Source: Candidatus Accumulibacter similis (GTDB lineage: Bacteria > Pseudomonadota > Gammaproteobacteria > Burkholderiales > Rhodocyclaceae). From it: a DNA stretch of 64,000 nt. Numbering within the stretch: position 1 is the stretch's first letter; the number at the start of each line of letters is the position of its first letter. The position numbers and the translations under genes are program-made. The stretch covers positions 2,352,415 to 2,416,414 of the forward strand of contig CP054595.1 of the NCBI GenBank assembly GCA_013347225.1, read 5' to 3'. This document shows positions 27,919-39,649 of this stretch, piece after piece. A model generated the notes under the pieces. That model saw only the letters and a list, made by a program, of their open reading frames with translations, was not told the origin of the DNA and made no database searches.

Positions 27919-29409
27919 TCAATCGCTTGCCGCGCCGCTGATCGCGCCCGGGTAGAGCCGTTCGAGCACCGCGCGCGCGGTGTCGGCGAGCAGTCGGCAC
28001 AGGCTTGCCGCGAGCATGTCCTCGCTGGTGCTCGTCGCCTTGCCGGCGGGCGGCCGCTGCTCCCAGAGAGCGGCCAGGGCCGGGCGGCGGGCGGCGACCA
28101 GTTCCTCGACCAGTTCGCGCCAGAACGGCGGGTATTCGCTTTCCGACCACTCGCCGCGGCCGCGGCCGAAGTGGGCAATCGCCAGATAGCGCAGCAAGGC
28201 CGAGACGACCAGGCGCTCGAGCAGTTCGTCGTCCCAGCCGAGCCGTGTCGCGCTGCGGCCGCGCAGCGCGTTGACGCCGCGCGCCACACCGGCACCGCCG
28301 GCGGCGCCGGCGAGCGCACCGAGCAGCGTGCCGGCGCCGAAGGTCAGGCCGCCGGCGGCGAGGTCGGCTGCCAGCCCGGAGAGGGCACCGGAGACGACGC
28401 CACCAACCGCAGCGGCCTTGCCGGTGTGCAGCGGTGCCTGCGTCCGCAGGTGCTCGCTGATGCGCGCACGGACTGCGTCGGCGGCGTGGCCGGCGAGGCC
28501 GTGGATGACGAGCAGGCGATCGGTGCTGGCACGCAGGCGGTCGTCGAGGCGGCTGGCCAGCGCGTGCGCGGCGCGCTGCCGCTCGACGTCTTCGTCGTCA
28601 CCGGCGATCACCGAGCGCAGCGCCGTGCGCAGCTGGTCGCGCAGGCGCGGGGTGGCGAGCGTTTCGCTGTCGCAGGCGGCGCCGGCGATTGCCGTCGCCA
28701 GGGCCGCCATCGCCTGCGCGAACTGCCGCTCGCGCCGGCTCGTCCAGGCGGCGACCAGACGCTGGTAGGCGGCAGCCTTGTCGGCAGCGATCGCCGATGC
28801 GAGTGCCCGCAGGAGGACGATCTCCTGCACCCAGCAACGGGCGAAGGCGTCCAGCGCCAGCACTTGGCGGACGAAGGGTCGGTCCCCGAGCGCCGCGTGC
28901 CAGCGTTCGACGTCCGCCTGCTCCTCCGTGCGTGGCCGGGGCGGTCCGGTCTGGTTGAGCAGGACGACGACCGGCCGGCCGATCCACGCCAGCACGTCGA
29001 GCTCGGGCGCCAGGTAGCCGGCGTCGGCGGGGGACTCGGCGGCGTTCACCAGGTAGAGGACGACATCGGCCTCGTCGCGAACGTTGCGCACCGCCTGTTG
29101 CGAGAGGTAGAAGGGCTGGTCGCGAAAACGGTCCCAGACTTGCGACAGGAACCAGCCGATCGGATTCCCCTGCTGTGCCAGCCGTCGTGCCAGGCGCGCA
29201 CTGTCGCCAAAACCGGGGGTATCCCAGAGCAGCAGTGCATCGCCCTCGGCGGTGTCGATCAGCGGGTAGGGGGTCGCCTCGGTGGTGACGTGTGCGGCGT
29301 CGCGCACCTCGCCGACGTCGCGCCCGAGCAAGGTGCGCGCCAGCGTCGTCTTGCCGGCATTGGTGTGCGAGATCAGCGACAGGGCGACGGCGCGGGCGTC
29401 GGCGCTCAT
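27919..29409 (-). CDS. DUF3482 GTPase
   Basis: A 496-residue TRAFAC-class GTPase. G1 is SHTNAGKTTLA at about residues 14-24, G3 is DTPGFGDSA, and the G4 position reads LLNQTGPP. The C-terminal half (DUF3482) contains a glycine/alanine-rich hydrophobic stretch (VGGVVSGALSGLAADLAAGG, LLGALAGAAGGAGVARG) that may contact the membrane. Its ATG at 29409 overlaps the stop of the upstream DUF2868 gene as ATGA, so the two are translationally coupled. The pair is conserved in beta- and gammaproteobacteria; its function is unknown. Confidence 0.88.
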   Translation of the reverse strand: MSADARAVALSLISHTNAGKTTLARTLLGRDVGEVRDAAHVTTEATPYPLIDTAEGDALLLWDTPGFGDSARLARRLAQQGNPIGWFLSQVWDRFRDQPFYLSQQAVRNVRDEADVVLYLVNAAESPADAGYLAPELDVLAWIGRPVVVLLNQTGPPRPRTEEQADVERWHAALGDRPFVRQVLALDAFARCWVQEIVLLRALASAIAADKAAAYQRLVAAWTSRRERQFAQAMAALATAIAGAACDSETLATPRLRDQLRTALRSVIAGDDEDVERQRAAHALASRLDDRLRASTDRLLVIHGLAGHAADAVRARISEHLRTQAPLHTGKAAAVGGVVSGALSGLAADLAAGGLTFGAGTLLGALAGAAGGAGVARGVNALRGRSATRLGWDDELLERLVVSALLRYLAIAHFGRGRGEWSESEYPPFWRELVEELVAARRPALAALWEQRPPAGKATSTSEDMLAASLCRLLADTARAVLERLYPGAISGAASD

Positions 29410-30887
29410 CGGCTGTGCCCCCCGAGGCTGTCGGCGAGCGCGCTGGCCGCTTCGCCGAGGCTGGCGGCGCCGCTGCTGCCGGCGGTGGCGATCGTTGCCA
29501 GGTCGGCGAAGACGCAGCCGATCCGCAGCGTCGCGCACAGTTCGCGCCAGGCAGCGCGGCGTGCCTCGACTCGCACCGTCTCGCGGCCACGGGCGAGAAA
29601 GCTGCCCTCGTCGACCAGCGCGACGAGGCGTCCGTTGGCGCCGCTGTGCTGGCCGAGCGCCTGCAGGAAAGCGCCGTGCGCCTCGCGTTCCGGCGTCGCC
29701 GTGGCATTGAACAGGGCGACGAGGTCGCCGCTGCCGTTGCGCGTGCCGGCATCGAGCAGCGCATCCTCGTCACCGTAGCGCACCGGCGGGGCGATCGTCA
29801 GCAGGGTGTTGCCGCCGAGCGCGCGGGCGACGACCCGTTCGAGGCCGTTTGCCGCGGCGGGCGGCAGCGTGTAGCTGTAGGGTACGACACGCAGTCGCAG
29901 CGGCCCGCCGCGGTAGTCACGCAGGAGGCGATCGAAGTACGGTTCAGCGAAGTCGATCGGCAGGCCGGCCGAACGGCGGCGCTCGACGAGCCAGGCGAGC
30001 AGCGCCAGCACGAGGCGCGGGACGATGACGACAGCGACGACTGTTGCCCCCAGCAGGTGCAGCCAGCGCGCGGCGTTCTCGCTGGCGGGCGCGCGGATGG
30101 CTTCGATCTCGCCCGCCGTCGGCACGGGAATCCCGCTCAGCGCGGCGCCGGGCGCGAGCGCGATGGCGAGCAGCCGATGCACGTCGGCGGCAGCGAGAAA
30201 GGTGCTCTCCCAGTCCGCCTGGTAGGCGAGGGCGATGCCGCGCAGGTAGCAGCCGGCGAGCACGCCGGCCGCCAGCAGCGCCGCCGCCAGGTGCAGGGTG
30301 CGCGCGGCGCGGGCGCCGTGCAGTGCTGCCGAGAGGCGGCTCCAGTCGCCGCTCAGGCGGCCGACGGCAACCCCGAGTTCGGCTCCTGGATGCGGCTGCC
30401 GCAGCCCCGTCGCGATCCGGCCAATGGCTCTGCGCCACGGTTGCGGCAGCGAATCGCCGGGGCGGCGCAGGCACAGGCGCACCAACAGCAGCAGGTAGAC
30501 GACGAGGTTCCAGGCGAGCAGTGCCAGCACCGGCGGCATCAGCACGTTGATTCGCTGGCCACCGCCGATGCGGTCGACCAGCAGGCCGCCGAGGAAGGCG
30601 AAGACGGCAATCGTGCCGGGCAGCCAGGGCCGCCAGCGCAGCGCGCGCACGGCGCGCAGGATGACCGGGAACCGCTCGCCGATGCGCCCGAGCGCCAGCC
30701 GCGCGCGCTCGGCGAGGAACTCCGCGTCCGCTGCTCCTTCGCCGACGGCCTCGGCGGCGGCCCGGCTGGCCCAGGCGCGGTCGGCATCGGACCACAGCGC
30801 ATGCGAACCGTCGGCCGTCTCGAAAGCCCGCACCGCAACGATCTCGATCGCTTCCGATTCAGGGACGGAATACTTGATGGGCCGCAT
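29406..30887 (-). CDS. DUF2868 membrane protein
   Basis: A 493-residue inner-membrane protein. Hydrophobic helices lie at about 93-115 (LPGTIAVFAFLGGLLVDRIG), 118-140 (LMPPVLALLAWNLVVYLLLL), 200-225 and 285-310 (LLGATVVAVVIVPRLVLALL). A soluble C-terminal domain contains GGPLRLRVVPYSYTLPPAA and LVALFNATATPEREAHGAFL. Start ATG at 30887; the stop overlaps the DUF3482 GTPase start by four bases. The membrane protein probably recruits or is regulated by the GTPase. The 328-base gap upstream separates it from a divergent hemolysin III gene. Confidence 0.85.
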   Translation of the reverse strand: MRPIKYSVPESEAIEIVAVRAFETADGSHALWSDADRAWASRAAAEAVGEGAADAEFLAERARLALGRIGERFPVILRAVRALRWRPWLPGTIAVFAFLGGLLVDRIGGGQRINVLMPPVLALLAWNLVVYLLLLVRLCLRRPGDSLPQPWRRAIGRIATGLRQPHPGAELGVAVGRLSGDWSRLSAALHGARAARTLHLAAALLAAGVLAGCYLRGIALAYQADWESTFLAAADVHRLLAIALAPGAALSGIPVPTAGEIEAIRAPASENAARWLHLLGATVVAVVIVPRLVLALLAWLVERRRSAGLPIDFAEPYFDRLLRDYRGGPLRLRVVPYSYTLPPAAANGLERVVARALGGNTLLTIAPPVRYGDEDALLDAGTRNGSGDLVALFNATATPEREAHGAFLQALGQHSGANGRLVALVDEGSFLARGRETVRVEARRAAWRELCATLRIGCVFADLATIATAGSSGAASLGEAASALADSLGGHSR

Positions 30888-31215
30888 CTTGTCGGGTGGA
30901 GGAAGGCAGAGGGGGCTGCCGGGAAGGGAGCCTGGCCGCCGCAGCGTTGTCGAGGAATCCAGTATACGGTCAGTGAATCGCCGTCGTCACCGAATGGCCG
31001 GCCTCGGCGCGGCCGCGCGATCAATCGCGAGGCCGGGCAGTCGCGGCGATCCGTCTACCATCGTTCAATTCGACATTCTGTCACTGAACCATCGATTGCA
31101 TTGACCGGTGCAGAGGCAATCCCCGACAATGGCCTGCATGGCCGTTCAGCCGGCTGTCCGGGCAGCGCCCGACTGCGGGGCGCGCCGGGAATTCTCCAGG
31201 TTGGGGCGGGGGCGC
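30888..31215. other. Divergent promoter region
   Basis: A 328-base gap between the divergent DUF2868 and hemolysin III genes. It must hold both promoters. No strong -35/-10 pair was recognised by eye. Confidence 0.4.
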
Positions 31216-31833
31216 ATGTACCATGGTGAAAAACTCAATGCTTGGACGCATCTGCTCGGGGCGGTGCTGGCGCTGGTCGGCGGGGTCGTCCTGATCGTGC
31301 TCGCGGCGCGGACCGGCGACCCGTGGAAGATCGTCAGCGTTTCGATCTACGGGGCGACCCTCGTCCTCCTCTACAGCTTCTCGACCCTGTACCACAGCTT
31401 TCGTGGCCGTGCCAAGGAGATCTTCCAGAAGCTCGACCACCAGAGCATCTATCTGCTGATCGCCGGCAGCTACACGCCTTTCTGCCTCGTCACCCTGCGC
31501 GGCCCCTGGGGCTGGTCGCTGCTCGCCGTCGTCTGGGGTCTGGCGGTCGTCGGCTCGGTGCAGGAATTCTGGCTGAAGAGCGAGGCGCGCGTGCTGTCGG
31601 TGGTGATCTATGTCGTCATGGGCTGGGCGGTGCTGGCGGCGCTGCTGCCCCTGCTGCGGGCGCTCGGCACCGCCGGCTTCGTCTGGCTGGCAGTCGGTGG
31701 CGTGGCCTACACGGTGGGAATCATTTTCTACGCGCTCGACTCGCGGTTGCCGCACGCGCACGGCATCTGGCACCTTTTCGTTCTCGCCGGCAGCGCTGCC
31801 CAGTACGTCGCCATCCTGCTCTACGTGCTCTGA
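31216..31833 (+). CDS. Hemolysin III / TrhA family membrane protein
   Basis: A 205-residue seven-helix inner-membrane protein of the PAQR/TrhA family. It begins MYHGEKLNAWTHLLGAVLAL and carries the conserved STLYHSFRG motif after helix 2, KLDHQSIYLLIAGSYTPFC and the C-terminal LPHAHGIWHLFVLAGSAAQY, whose His residues form the metal site with the early Ser/His motif. Despite the name, members are regulators of membrane fluidity or energetics rather than toxins. The ATG at 31216 is chosen by alignment to this N-terminus. It converges with the PCuAC gene 11 bases downstream. Confidence 0.93.
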   Translation: MYHGEKLNAWTHLLGAVLALVGGVVLIVLAARTGDPWKIVSVSIYGATLVLLYSFSTLYHSFRGRAKEIFQKLDHQSIYLLIAGSYTPFCLVTLRGPWGWSLLAVVWGLAVVGSVQEFWLKSEARVLSVVIYVVMGWAVLAALLPLLRALGTAGFVWLAVGGVAYTVGIIFYALDSRLPHAHGIWHLFVLAGSAAQYVAILLYVL

Positions 31834-31844
31834 GCTGTCGGCGC

Positions 31845-32318
31845 TCAGTGGCTGTGTTCGCCCGCCGGCGAAGCAGCGGCGGTGAGGTCGCGCACCTCGG
31901 CCTTGACCTCGATCGTCTCGACCTTGCGGTCCTTGCCTTCGACCTGCAGCGCCAGCGGTACCGATTCGCCCTTCTGCAACGGCTGCTTGAGCCGGATCAA
32001 CATCACGTGGTAGCCGCTCGGGCCGAGCTGCACCGTCTTGCCGGCCGGCAGCTCGAGGCGCGGAACGGCGCGCATCCGCATCACCTGGCCGTCCATCTTC
32101 ATTTCGTGGATCTCGGTCACGGCGGCGGCGGGGCTGCTGGCGCCGACCAGCGTCGCGCCGGACTTGCTGCTGATGTCCATGAACGCGCCGGTGGCCTGCT
32201 GGCCGGCGACGGTACCACGCACCCAGGCGTTGCGCACTTCGACATCGGCGGCCAGTGCCGCGGCCGAGCCAAGGCCGAAAAGCAGCAGCGACGCGGAAAT
32301 CATTTGCCTCTTGTTCAC
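31845..32318 (-). CDS. Copper chaperone PCuAC
   Basis: A 157-residue periplasmic copper(I) chaperone that supplies the CuA or CuB site of terminal oxidases. A signal peptide (KRQMISASLLLFGLGSAAAL) precedes a cupredoxin-like domain with the Met/His copper motif: HEMKMDG, later RMR, then GYHVMLIRL, spaced as in H(M)x10Mx21HxM. The C-terminus is His-rich (GEHSH). Translation starts at GTG 32318, eight bases after a perfect GGAGG. Two genes upstream on the same strand is a SCO protein, the usual partner in CuA assembly, with a YdbL-like gene between. Confidence 0.92.
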   Translation of the reverse strand: MNKRQMISASLLLFGLGSAAALAADVEVRNAWVRGTVAGQQATGAFMDISSKSGATLVGASSPAAAVTEIHEMKMDGQVMRMRAVPRLELPAGKTVQLGPSGYHVMLIRLKQPLQKGESVPLALQVEGKDRKVETIEVKAEVRDLTAAASPAGEHSH

Positions 32319-32449
32319 GCCAGCCTCCGTTCTTTTTCAGGGAAATCGATTATAAACTGCTACTTGCGCATCGTTCTGCGGCAAGGTGTCGCAGCCGCGG
32401 GCAGCCGGTCACCGGGCCAGGCTGCGGGGACTGGCGATGGCTGCCATGC

Positions 32450-32872
32450 TCAGGGCTTGATCGACCACCGGCCCTGCGCGTCCTCGACCCACCACCCGGA
32501 GTGCCATTGCGCCTTCCAGCGCTGGATCTGCGCAGCGCGCACCGCCGGCTCCCAGCCCTGTCCACCATGCCCCTCGGCGAGCGCGTAGATCAGCGAGTTG
32601 CGGTCGGGGTTCTCGTTGTCGATCAGCTTCTCGGCGATCTGGCGTTGCGCCAGGTTGAGCCGGCTCGCATCGCGCAGCTTCACCATGCCGTCGGCACCGA
32701 GACCGATGATGCCGGCATCGTAGAAGCGGACGAGGCGCGAGGCGCGCTGCGCGAGGCTGTGTTTGACGATCACCACCGGTGGCGTCCCGAGATCGAGATT
32801 GACCTGGTCGGGGCTCGGCGCCGCGGCAGCCGGCAGGGCGAGAAAGGCGAGCAGCAGCAGAAGGCGTTTCAT
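32450..32872 (-). CDS. YdbL/DUF1318 family periplasmic protein
   Basis: A 140-residue exported protein. Its signal peptide (KRLLLLLAFLALPAAAA) is followed by a domain with LVRFYDAGIIGLGADGMVKL and RQIAEKLIDNENPDRNSLIYA, the conserved DUF1318 block. The C-terminus is Trp-rich (KAQWHSGWWVEDAQGRWSI), which is unusual for the shorter E. coli YdbL. The ATG at 32872 starts 18 bases after the SCO gene ends, so they form one transcription unit. Function is unknown. Confidence 0.8.
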   Translation of the reverse strand: MKRLLLLLAFLALPAAAAPSPDQVNLDLGTPPVVIVKHSLAQRASRLVRFYDAGIIGLGADGMVKLRDASRLNLAQRQIAEKLIDNENPDRNSLIYALAEGHGGQGWEPAVRAAQIQRWKAQWHSGWWVEDAQGRWSIKP

Positions 32873-32890
32873 GTCGGGACTCCTGGGTGA

Positions 32891-33481
32891 TCACTTGCCG
32901 GCAAGCAGCAGCCGCAGGTCGGCGGCGACATTCTCGGGTGCCTCGCCGTGACGGACGAGCAGCCGCAGGCGGCCCTGCGGGTCGAAAGCGTAACTGCCGG
33001 TCGAGTGATCGATGCTGTAGCTGTCAGGGGTACTGCCCGGTTGCCTCGCATGGAAGACCTTGAATTCCCGCGCCGCCGCCGCGGTTGTCGCCTCGTCGCC
33101 GCGCAGGCCGATGAAACCCGGGTTGAATGCGGTCACGTATTCGGCGAGCAACTGCTGCGTGTCACGCGCCGGGTCAAGCGTGACGAAGAGAACCTGCACG
33201 CGTTGGCCGTCGCTGCCGAGACGATCGACCACGTCGCGCATCGACAGCAGCGTCGTCGGGCAGACATCCGGACATTGCGTGTAGCCGAAGAAGACGATCA
33301 CCGCCTTGCCCTTGAAGTCGGCCAGCCGGCGCGGTTGGCCGTGGTGGTCGGTGAGCGCCAGTTCCTTGCCCCAGTCGACGCCGGAGATGTCGGTCGACTT
33401 GAAGCCCGGCGGCCCCGAGCAGGCGGCGAGCAAGAGGTTGAGGAGCAGGAGCAGGCGGGCGAGGGTCGGCAATGTCTTCAT
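32891..33481 (-). CDS. SCO1/SenC family copper-binding lipoprotein
   Basis: A 196-residue thioredoxin-fold protein that delivers copper or reducing equivalents to cytochrome oxidase. The lipoprotein signal ends LNLLLAACSGPP. The CxxxC copper site is in GYTQCPDVCPTTL and the third ligand His is in YSIDHSTGSYAFD. LTDHHGQPRRLADFKGKAVI before it is the standard SCO block. It probably leads a SCO / YdbL-like / PCuAC transcription unit for copper loading of a terminal oxidase. Start ATG at 33481. Confidence 0.93.
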   Translation of the reverse strand: MKTLPTLARLLLLLNLLLAACSGPPGFKSTDISGVDWGKELALTDHHGQPRRLADFKGKAVIVFFGYTQCPDVCPTTLLSMRDVVDRLGSDGQRVQVLFVTLDPARDTQQLLAEYVTAFNPGFIGLRGDEATTAAAAREFKVFHARQPGSTPDSYSIDHSTGSYAFDPQGRLRLLVRHGEAPENVAADLRLLLAGK

Positions 33482-33995
33482 CGTCTTCGGGTTGCGGCAC
33501 GGCAGGTCGCGGCGGGAACGCCAGCGGGATCGTCGTGCGGGTTGCCATTGTCGTTCGCGAAAGGCTTCCGGGCAAGGTCTGGCGCGCAGGTTGTCCCGTT
33601 TTCGTCGCTCTTTTCGCCGTCAGGCCGCCCGCGCGGAGAGCACGCGCGCCGGCAGCCGGCTGCCCTGCAGCCCGTGCCGACCGGTTGCGCGCGGGCAAGC
33701 GGTCCCTTGCTGATCGGTTTGCTGCCGCAGCCGGATGATCTTCGCTATCCTTCGTTGCTGGCGATTGCTGCCCGCGAGAGCCTGCCGATGACTGTCCACG
33801 ATGCCGGCACAGCCATCCCTGTTTTCACCCATCAGGAAGGACAGTCGCCATGCAGACCGGGTTCTCCGCCGCCGCCCCATCGGCGCGCTGCCGCCAGGCG
33901 GCTGGCGTGGGTCGCGCGGCGGCATGGCGGCGTCAGGCAGTGCACACGGCGTGTGTCGATGCCCGGCAGGGCTGTGGCGAGGTGACGGCGGGCCG
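33482..33995. other. Intergenic region between SCO gene and dadA-like gene
   Basis: A 514-base divergent gap. No gene, repeat or clear promoter was recognised. Confidence 0.4.
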
Positions 33996-35252
33996 ATGAG
34001 CCAACATGTCTGTATCGTCGGTGCTGGCATCGTCGGGCTGTTTTCCGCCTGGCGACTTCTGCGCGAGGGTTATCGCGTGACGCTGCTCGAGAGCCGCGAC
34101 GGCCCCGGCCTGGCGACGAGTTTCGCCAACGGCGCACAGTTGTCGTACAGCTACGTCGCGCCGCTGGCCGAACCGGCAGCCCTCGGCCGCTTTCCAGGCT
34201 ACCTGCTCGACGCCAGCGCACCGCTCTGCTTCCGGCCGTCGCTGTCGCCCCGCTTCTGGCACTGGTGCTGCCGCTTCGCGGCCCACTGCACGACGGCGCG
34301 CGCGCGGCAGACGACGCGCCAATTGCTGGCGCTGGGCTTCCTGTCGCGCCGCTGCCTGCACGCACTGCTGCACGAGTCGCCCGCAGCGGCGCTGCACTAT
34401 CGGCAGAACGGCAAGCTCGTCGTGTATCGCGATGCCGACGCCTATCACGCCGCACAGAGGCAACTCAGCCTGCAGGCGCAGTTCGGCTGCGAGCAGTTCG
34501 CCCTTGACGCCGCCGAATGTGCTGCCGTCGAGCCGGCGCTGGCAGGACTGGAGGAGCGGCTCGCCGGCGGCATCCACACACCATCCGAGGACGTCATCGA
34601 CAGCCACGCGCTGTGCGTGCACCTCGCGGCGCTGATCGGCAGTGGCGGCGGCGAAATCCGTTACGGAGCCCCGGTACGCGGGCGGCGGTTGGCGGGGAGA
34701 CGCATCGCGGCATTGCTGGTGCCCGATGCGGAGATCGTTGCCGACCACTTCGTTCTCACCGGTGGTCTCGAGAGCCGCGATCTGCTCGCCGGCATGGGGC
34801 TGCGGGTCCCGCTGCTCGGCCTCAAGGGCTACTCGCTGACGCTCGACTGCGCTCGCGGCGTGGCGCCCGCGCTGTCGATCACCGACAGCCGGAACAAGAT
34901 CGTCTTCGCCCGCCTCGGCGACCGCCTGCGCGTCGCCGGGATGGTCGACATGGGCAACGAGCGCACCGACATTCCGGCGCGCCGGCTGGCGACGCTCATT
35001 CGCCAGGCGCGCGAGGTCTTTCCGCAGGCGGGCGACTACGAGCAGGCGACGCCGTGGGCAGGCCTGCGGCCGGCGACCCCTTCCGGGCGGCCGCTGATCG
35101 ACCGCATTGGCCATGACAACCTGTATGTGAACATCGGCCACGGTGCCCTCGGCCTGACGCTGGCCGCAGGCAGCGCCGACCTGCTGGCAGATTGCCTCAG
35201 CGGCCGCCAATGCTGCATCGATCCGGCCCCGTTCCTCCTCGCCAGCGCCTGA
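33996..35252 (+). CDS. dadA: D-amino acid dehydrogenase-like FAD oxidoreductase
   Basis: A 418-residue flavoprotein of the DadA/DAO family, which oxidises D-amino acids to 2-oxo acids and passes electrons to the respiratory chain. The N-terminal Rossmann motif is CIVGAGIVGLFSAWRL (GxGxxG). FANGAQLSYSYVAPLAEPAA is close to the DadA signature, GGIHTPSEDVIDSHAL and LYVNIGHGALGLTLAAGSA follow, as in DadA. The ATG at 33996 is chosen because it immediately precedes the dinucleotide-binding fold. It has no alr or dadX neighbour. Substrate range cannot be told from sequence. Confidence 0.85.
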   Translation: MSQHVCIVGAGIVGLFSAWRLLREGYRVTLLESRDGPGLATSFANGAQLSYSYVAPLAEPAALGRFPGYLLDASAPLCFRPSLSPRFWHWCCRFAAHCTTARARQTTRQLLALGFLSRRCLHALLHESPAAALHYRQNGKLVVYRDADAYHAAQRQLSLQAQFGCEQFALDAAECAAVEPALAGLEERLAGGIHTPSEDVIDSHALCVHLAALIGSGGGEIRYGAPVRGRRLAGRRIAALLVPDAEIVADHFVLTGGLESRDLLAGMGLRVPLLGLKGYSLTLDCARGVAPALSITDSRNKIVFARLGDRLRVAGMVDMGNERTDIPARRLATLIRQAREVFPQAGDYEQATPWAGLRPATPSGRPLIDRIGHDNLYVNIGHGALGLTLAAGSADLLADCLSGRQCCIDPAPFLLASA

Positions 35253-35665
35253 GCCTGCAGTGGACGGTTGCGCGTGCGACTCGCACGTCTCGCATGCGCG
35301 GCAGGAGGGCCGAGGATCGGGGCGACGTGCATGCGCTCGCCGAGCCGGAGAGTGCCGGCAGTTCATGACTGCACGCTGGAGTGGCGGCGCGGCACCTGGC
35401 TCGTGTCGCGGATTTGCATCGTTGACGACGAAAGACCGCCGTCAGCGGCCCGCCGCCATTGACAAGCCACTGCTCGGCGATGCGACAATAATCCAACGCT
35501 ACAGTAAGTTAGGCGGTGCAGTTAAATCTGATTGTAACTATTTTCTCCGGCGAGTTTGCGCCCGCTGTCAGGATCGTCGATTGACGAGACGTCGTCAATC
35601 GGCAGCTGCCAGTGCGTGCTCCGGGCTGCCGCTGCAACGGCCACTCGCGTTGTTGGGAGTAGAGC
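35253..35665. other. Intergenic region, locally AT-rich
   Basis: A 413-base gap. The stretch from about 35485 to 35550 is clearly more AT-rich than its surroundings. A TTGACA box lies at 35459-35464, but the best -10 candidate follows at about 20 bases, so a promoter for the small gene downstream is only possible. Confidence 0.35.
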
Positions 35666-35923
35666 ATGGACATGCCCGATGACCCGGCCAACTGGTCTCT
35701 TCCCGGTCCTGCAGACAGCTTTGCGGACGCGCAATCGCCGGAGACGGAGTTCCTGCAGACGCAACTGGCCGTGATCGAGGCCTATCTGCAGCGCTTTCCC
35801 GGCGAGCAGCGCGATCTCCGCGCCCTGGCATGGATCGAGGCGCATGCCGGCGACTACCGCCAGCAGTGGCAGGCCCAGGCGGCGAGCAGGCGAGGGCGCG
35901 GGCCATCGGCGCGAGCTTGCTGA
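35666..35923 (+). CDS. Small protein of unknown function
   Basis: An 85-residue acidic-then-basic protein. It starts MDMPDDPANWSLPGPADSFA, contains a helix LQTQLAVIEAYLQRFPGEQR, and ends in an arginine-rich tail. A GGGAG element lies nine bases before the ATG. Codon use resembles the neighbouring genes, so it is probably real. I recognise no family. Confidence 0.5.
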   Translation: MDMPDDPANWSLPGPADSFADAQSPETEFLQTQLAVIEAYLQRFPGEQRDLRALAWIEAHAGDYRQQWQAQAASRRGRGPSARAC

Positions 35924-36188
35924 CCCTGCAGCCGACGCGAGTTCGCCCGTGTCCCGCGTGGGCGTTCGCCGAGGCACTCGGCCGGCAACGAAATATCGTC
36001 CTCGGAGTTGGTGGCGGGCAGGCGTTTCCTGCCAGGTTGCCCGCGCGCTGGATTGCATGGAGCGCTGCGGCTCGGCGCAGTTCGGAATTGCCCAGCCTGG
36101 TACCGAAGTTGCGCCGCTGATTCCTGGGCGACCACGGCAGCGTGCGAGTCGTGCTCGACGAGGGTGTCCCGCAGGTGTGTCGGTGAGG

Positions 36189-36992
36189 TCAGCATGAATC
36201 CCTCGCATGGGCGCAAGCAGCAATGATGTCCTGCAGAACGACCCGTCTGGGTGGTGGCAGGCGGGACAGGCTCCAGCGCAGCGCTTCCTGCGCGGTGATG
36301 AACCTGCCGCTGCGCGGCGCCTGCATGACCAGGTCGACCGCATCCTGCAGGCGCGCCAGACTCCGCTCGGGGAGTGCGAATTGATCGGGCTGTTCCTGCA
36401 GGCGGGCGTGCACATCGCAGACCACCCGCAAGCTGTCCGCGTGGTAGGCATCCACCAGGAGTCCTTCGCGGCGACACCATGATTGCGCGATCTCCCAGTA
36501 GTCATCGCCGTGCAGCGGCTCGCGAGCGTCGCCGGCCGGCGTGCTGCGCAGCACGCCGGAGCTTGACGGCGGCGTGCCGATGAGGGCAGCGAGAACCGGA
36601 TCGAGCGACGGATAGATCGATGCAGCGGTCACCGGAAAGTCCGCATCGGGATCCTCGAAGCGCAGCCCCGTCTGCTGCCTGAACCATACCGTGTCTGCTA
36701 CGTACTGGTCGAAGAGTACCGGATGCCGTCCGCCAGGACGGTCGCGATCGGTCGGGCACAGCAGGCGTTGCAGGCAGAACGCCTACTCGAGGACGGCGGG
36801 CGACGGCGGCTGCAAGCCAAACTCGTGGAATTCGCGCTCGATCGCCGACTTGCTGCGGTGACCGTGGACGATGCGCCGGAAGAACTGGCGAGCCACGGGT
36901 TCCGCTGCATCGGCCATCGACCACGTACGTTCCAGCGCGACGTAGCGCCGATGGACCTCCTTCCAGCCGCCGTCGTCGGGTGCTCCATTCAT
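36189..36992 (-). pseudogene. Hypothetical gene interrupted by an in-frame amber codon
   Basis: Two minus-strand open segments lie in one frame, separated only by TAG at 36783-36785. The upstream part starts at the ATG at 36992 (MNGAPDDGGWKEVHRRYVAL) and runs 69 codons to PSPAVLE. Past the TAG the frame continues AFCLQRLLCPTDRDRPGG, then HPVLFDQYVADTVWFRQQTG, on to AHARDSC at 36189. Both halves have gene-like codon use, and there is no ATG shortly after the stop; the first plausible restart is GTG at 36632. Whole length would be about 267 residues. I recognise no domain. TAG is an ordinary stop elsewhere in this window, so a nonsense mutation or base-call error is most likely. Confidence 0.6.
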
Positions 36993-37102
36993 GGCAGTTC
37001 TAGGTGGTGGCAGGGCACGCGCCCCGCGCGCCTGCCAGCGTCGCCAGCTGCCGGGGTCAGAGGTGCAGCCGCCACTGGCCGCGGCAGCTCGCTGCACCGG
37101 TC

Positions 37103-37128
37103 GCGTTCAGCCGCTAGCGGCTGAACGC
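37103..37128. repeat. 26-bp perfect palindrome downstream of katG
   Basis: A perfect inverted repeat with its centre at CTAG (arms GCGTTCAGCCGCT / AGCGGCTGAACGC), 52 bases past the katG stop. As RNA it would form a hairpin, but no T tract follows in the katG direction. It may be a terminator, a REP-like unit or an operator. Confidence 0.55.
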
Positions 37129-37179
37129 TGGCGCGCTCCCGCGCTCGGTCAGGAGCCGGTGTCCACCCCCACACCTTGA

Positions 37180-39471
<2,292 letters not shown>

Positions 39472-39649
39472 TCAGCTCGCCGGGTCTTCGTTCTCATCGA
39501 TCCGCTGCTGCGGCAGCGCCGAGTCGAGGCAGGCCCCGATCTCGACGATCGCTTCTGCTCGTCGCCACGCCGCTGCCTGTCGTCTGCCGCGGGCGACACC
39601 ATCGGCAGAAAGCAAACGGCCCGATCACGCTGTTGCTCGCTCGCCACGC

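Noticed and set aside
35459..35492. Promoter with TTGACA -35 box
   Set aside because: The only -10 candidates lie at about 20-22 bases spacing with poor matches.
36783..36785. Amber recoding (for example pyrrolysine)
   Set aside because: TAG ends several normal genes in this window and no Pyl machinery is visible; two isolated ambers are better explained by mutation or error.
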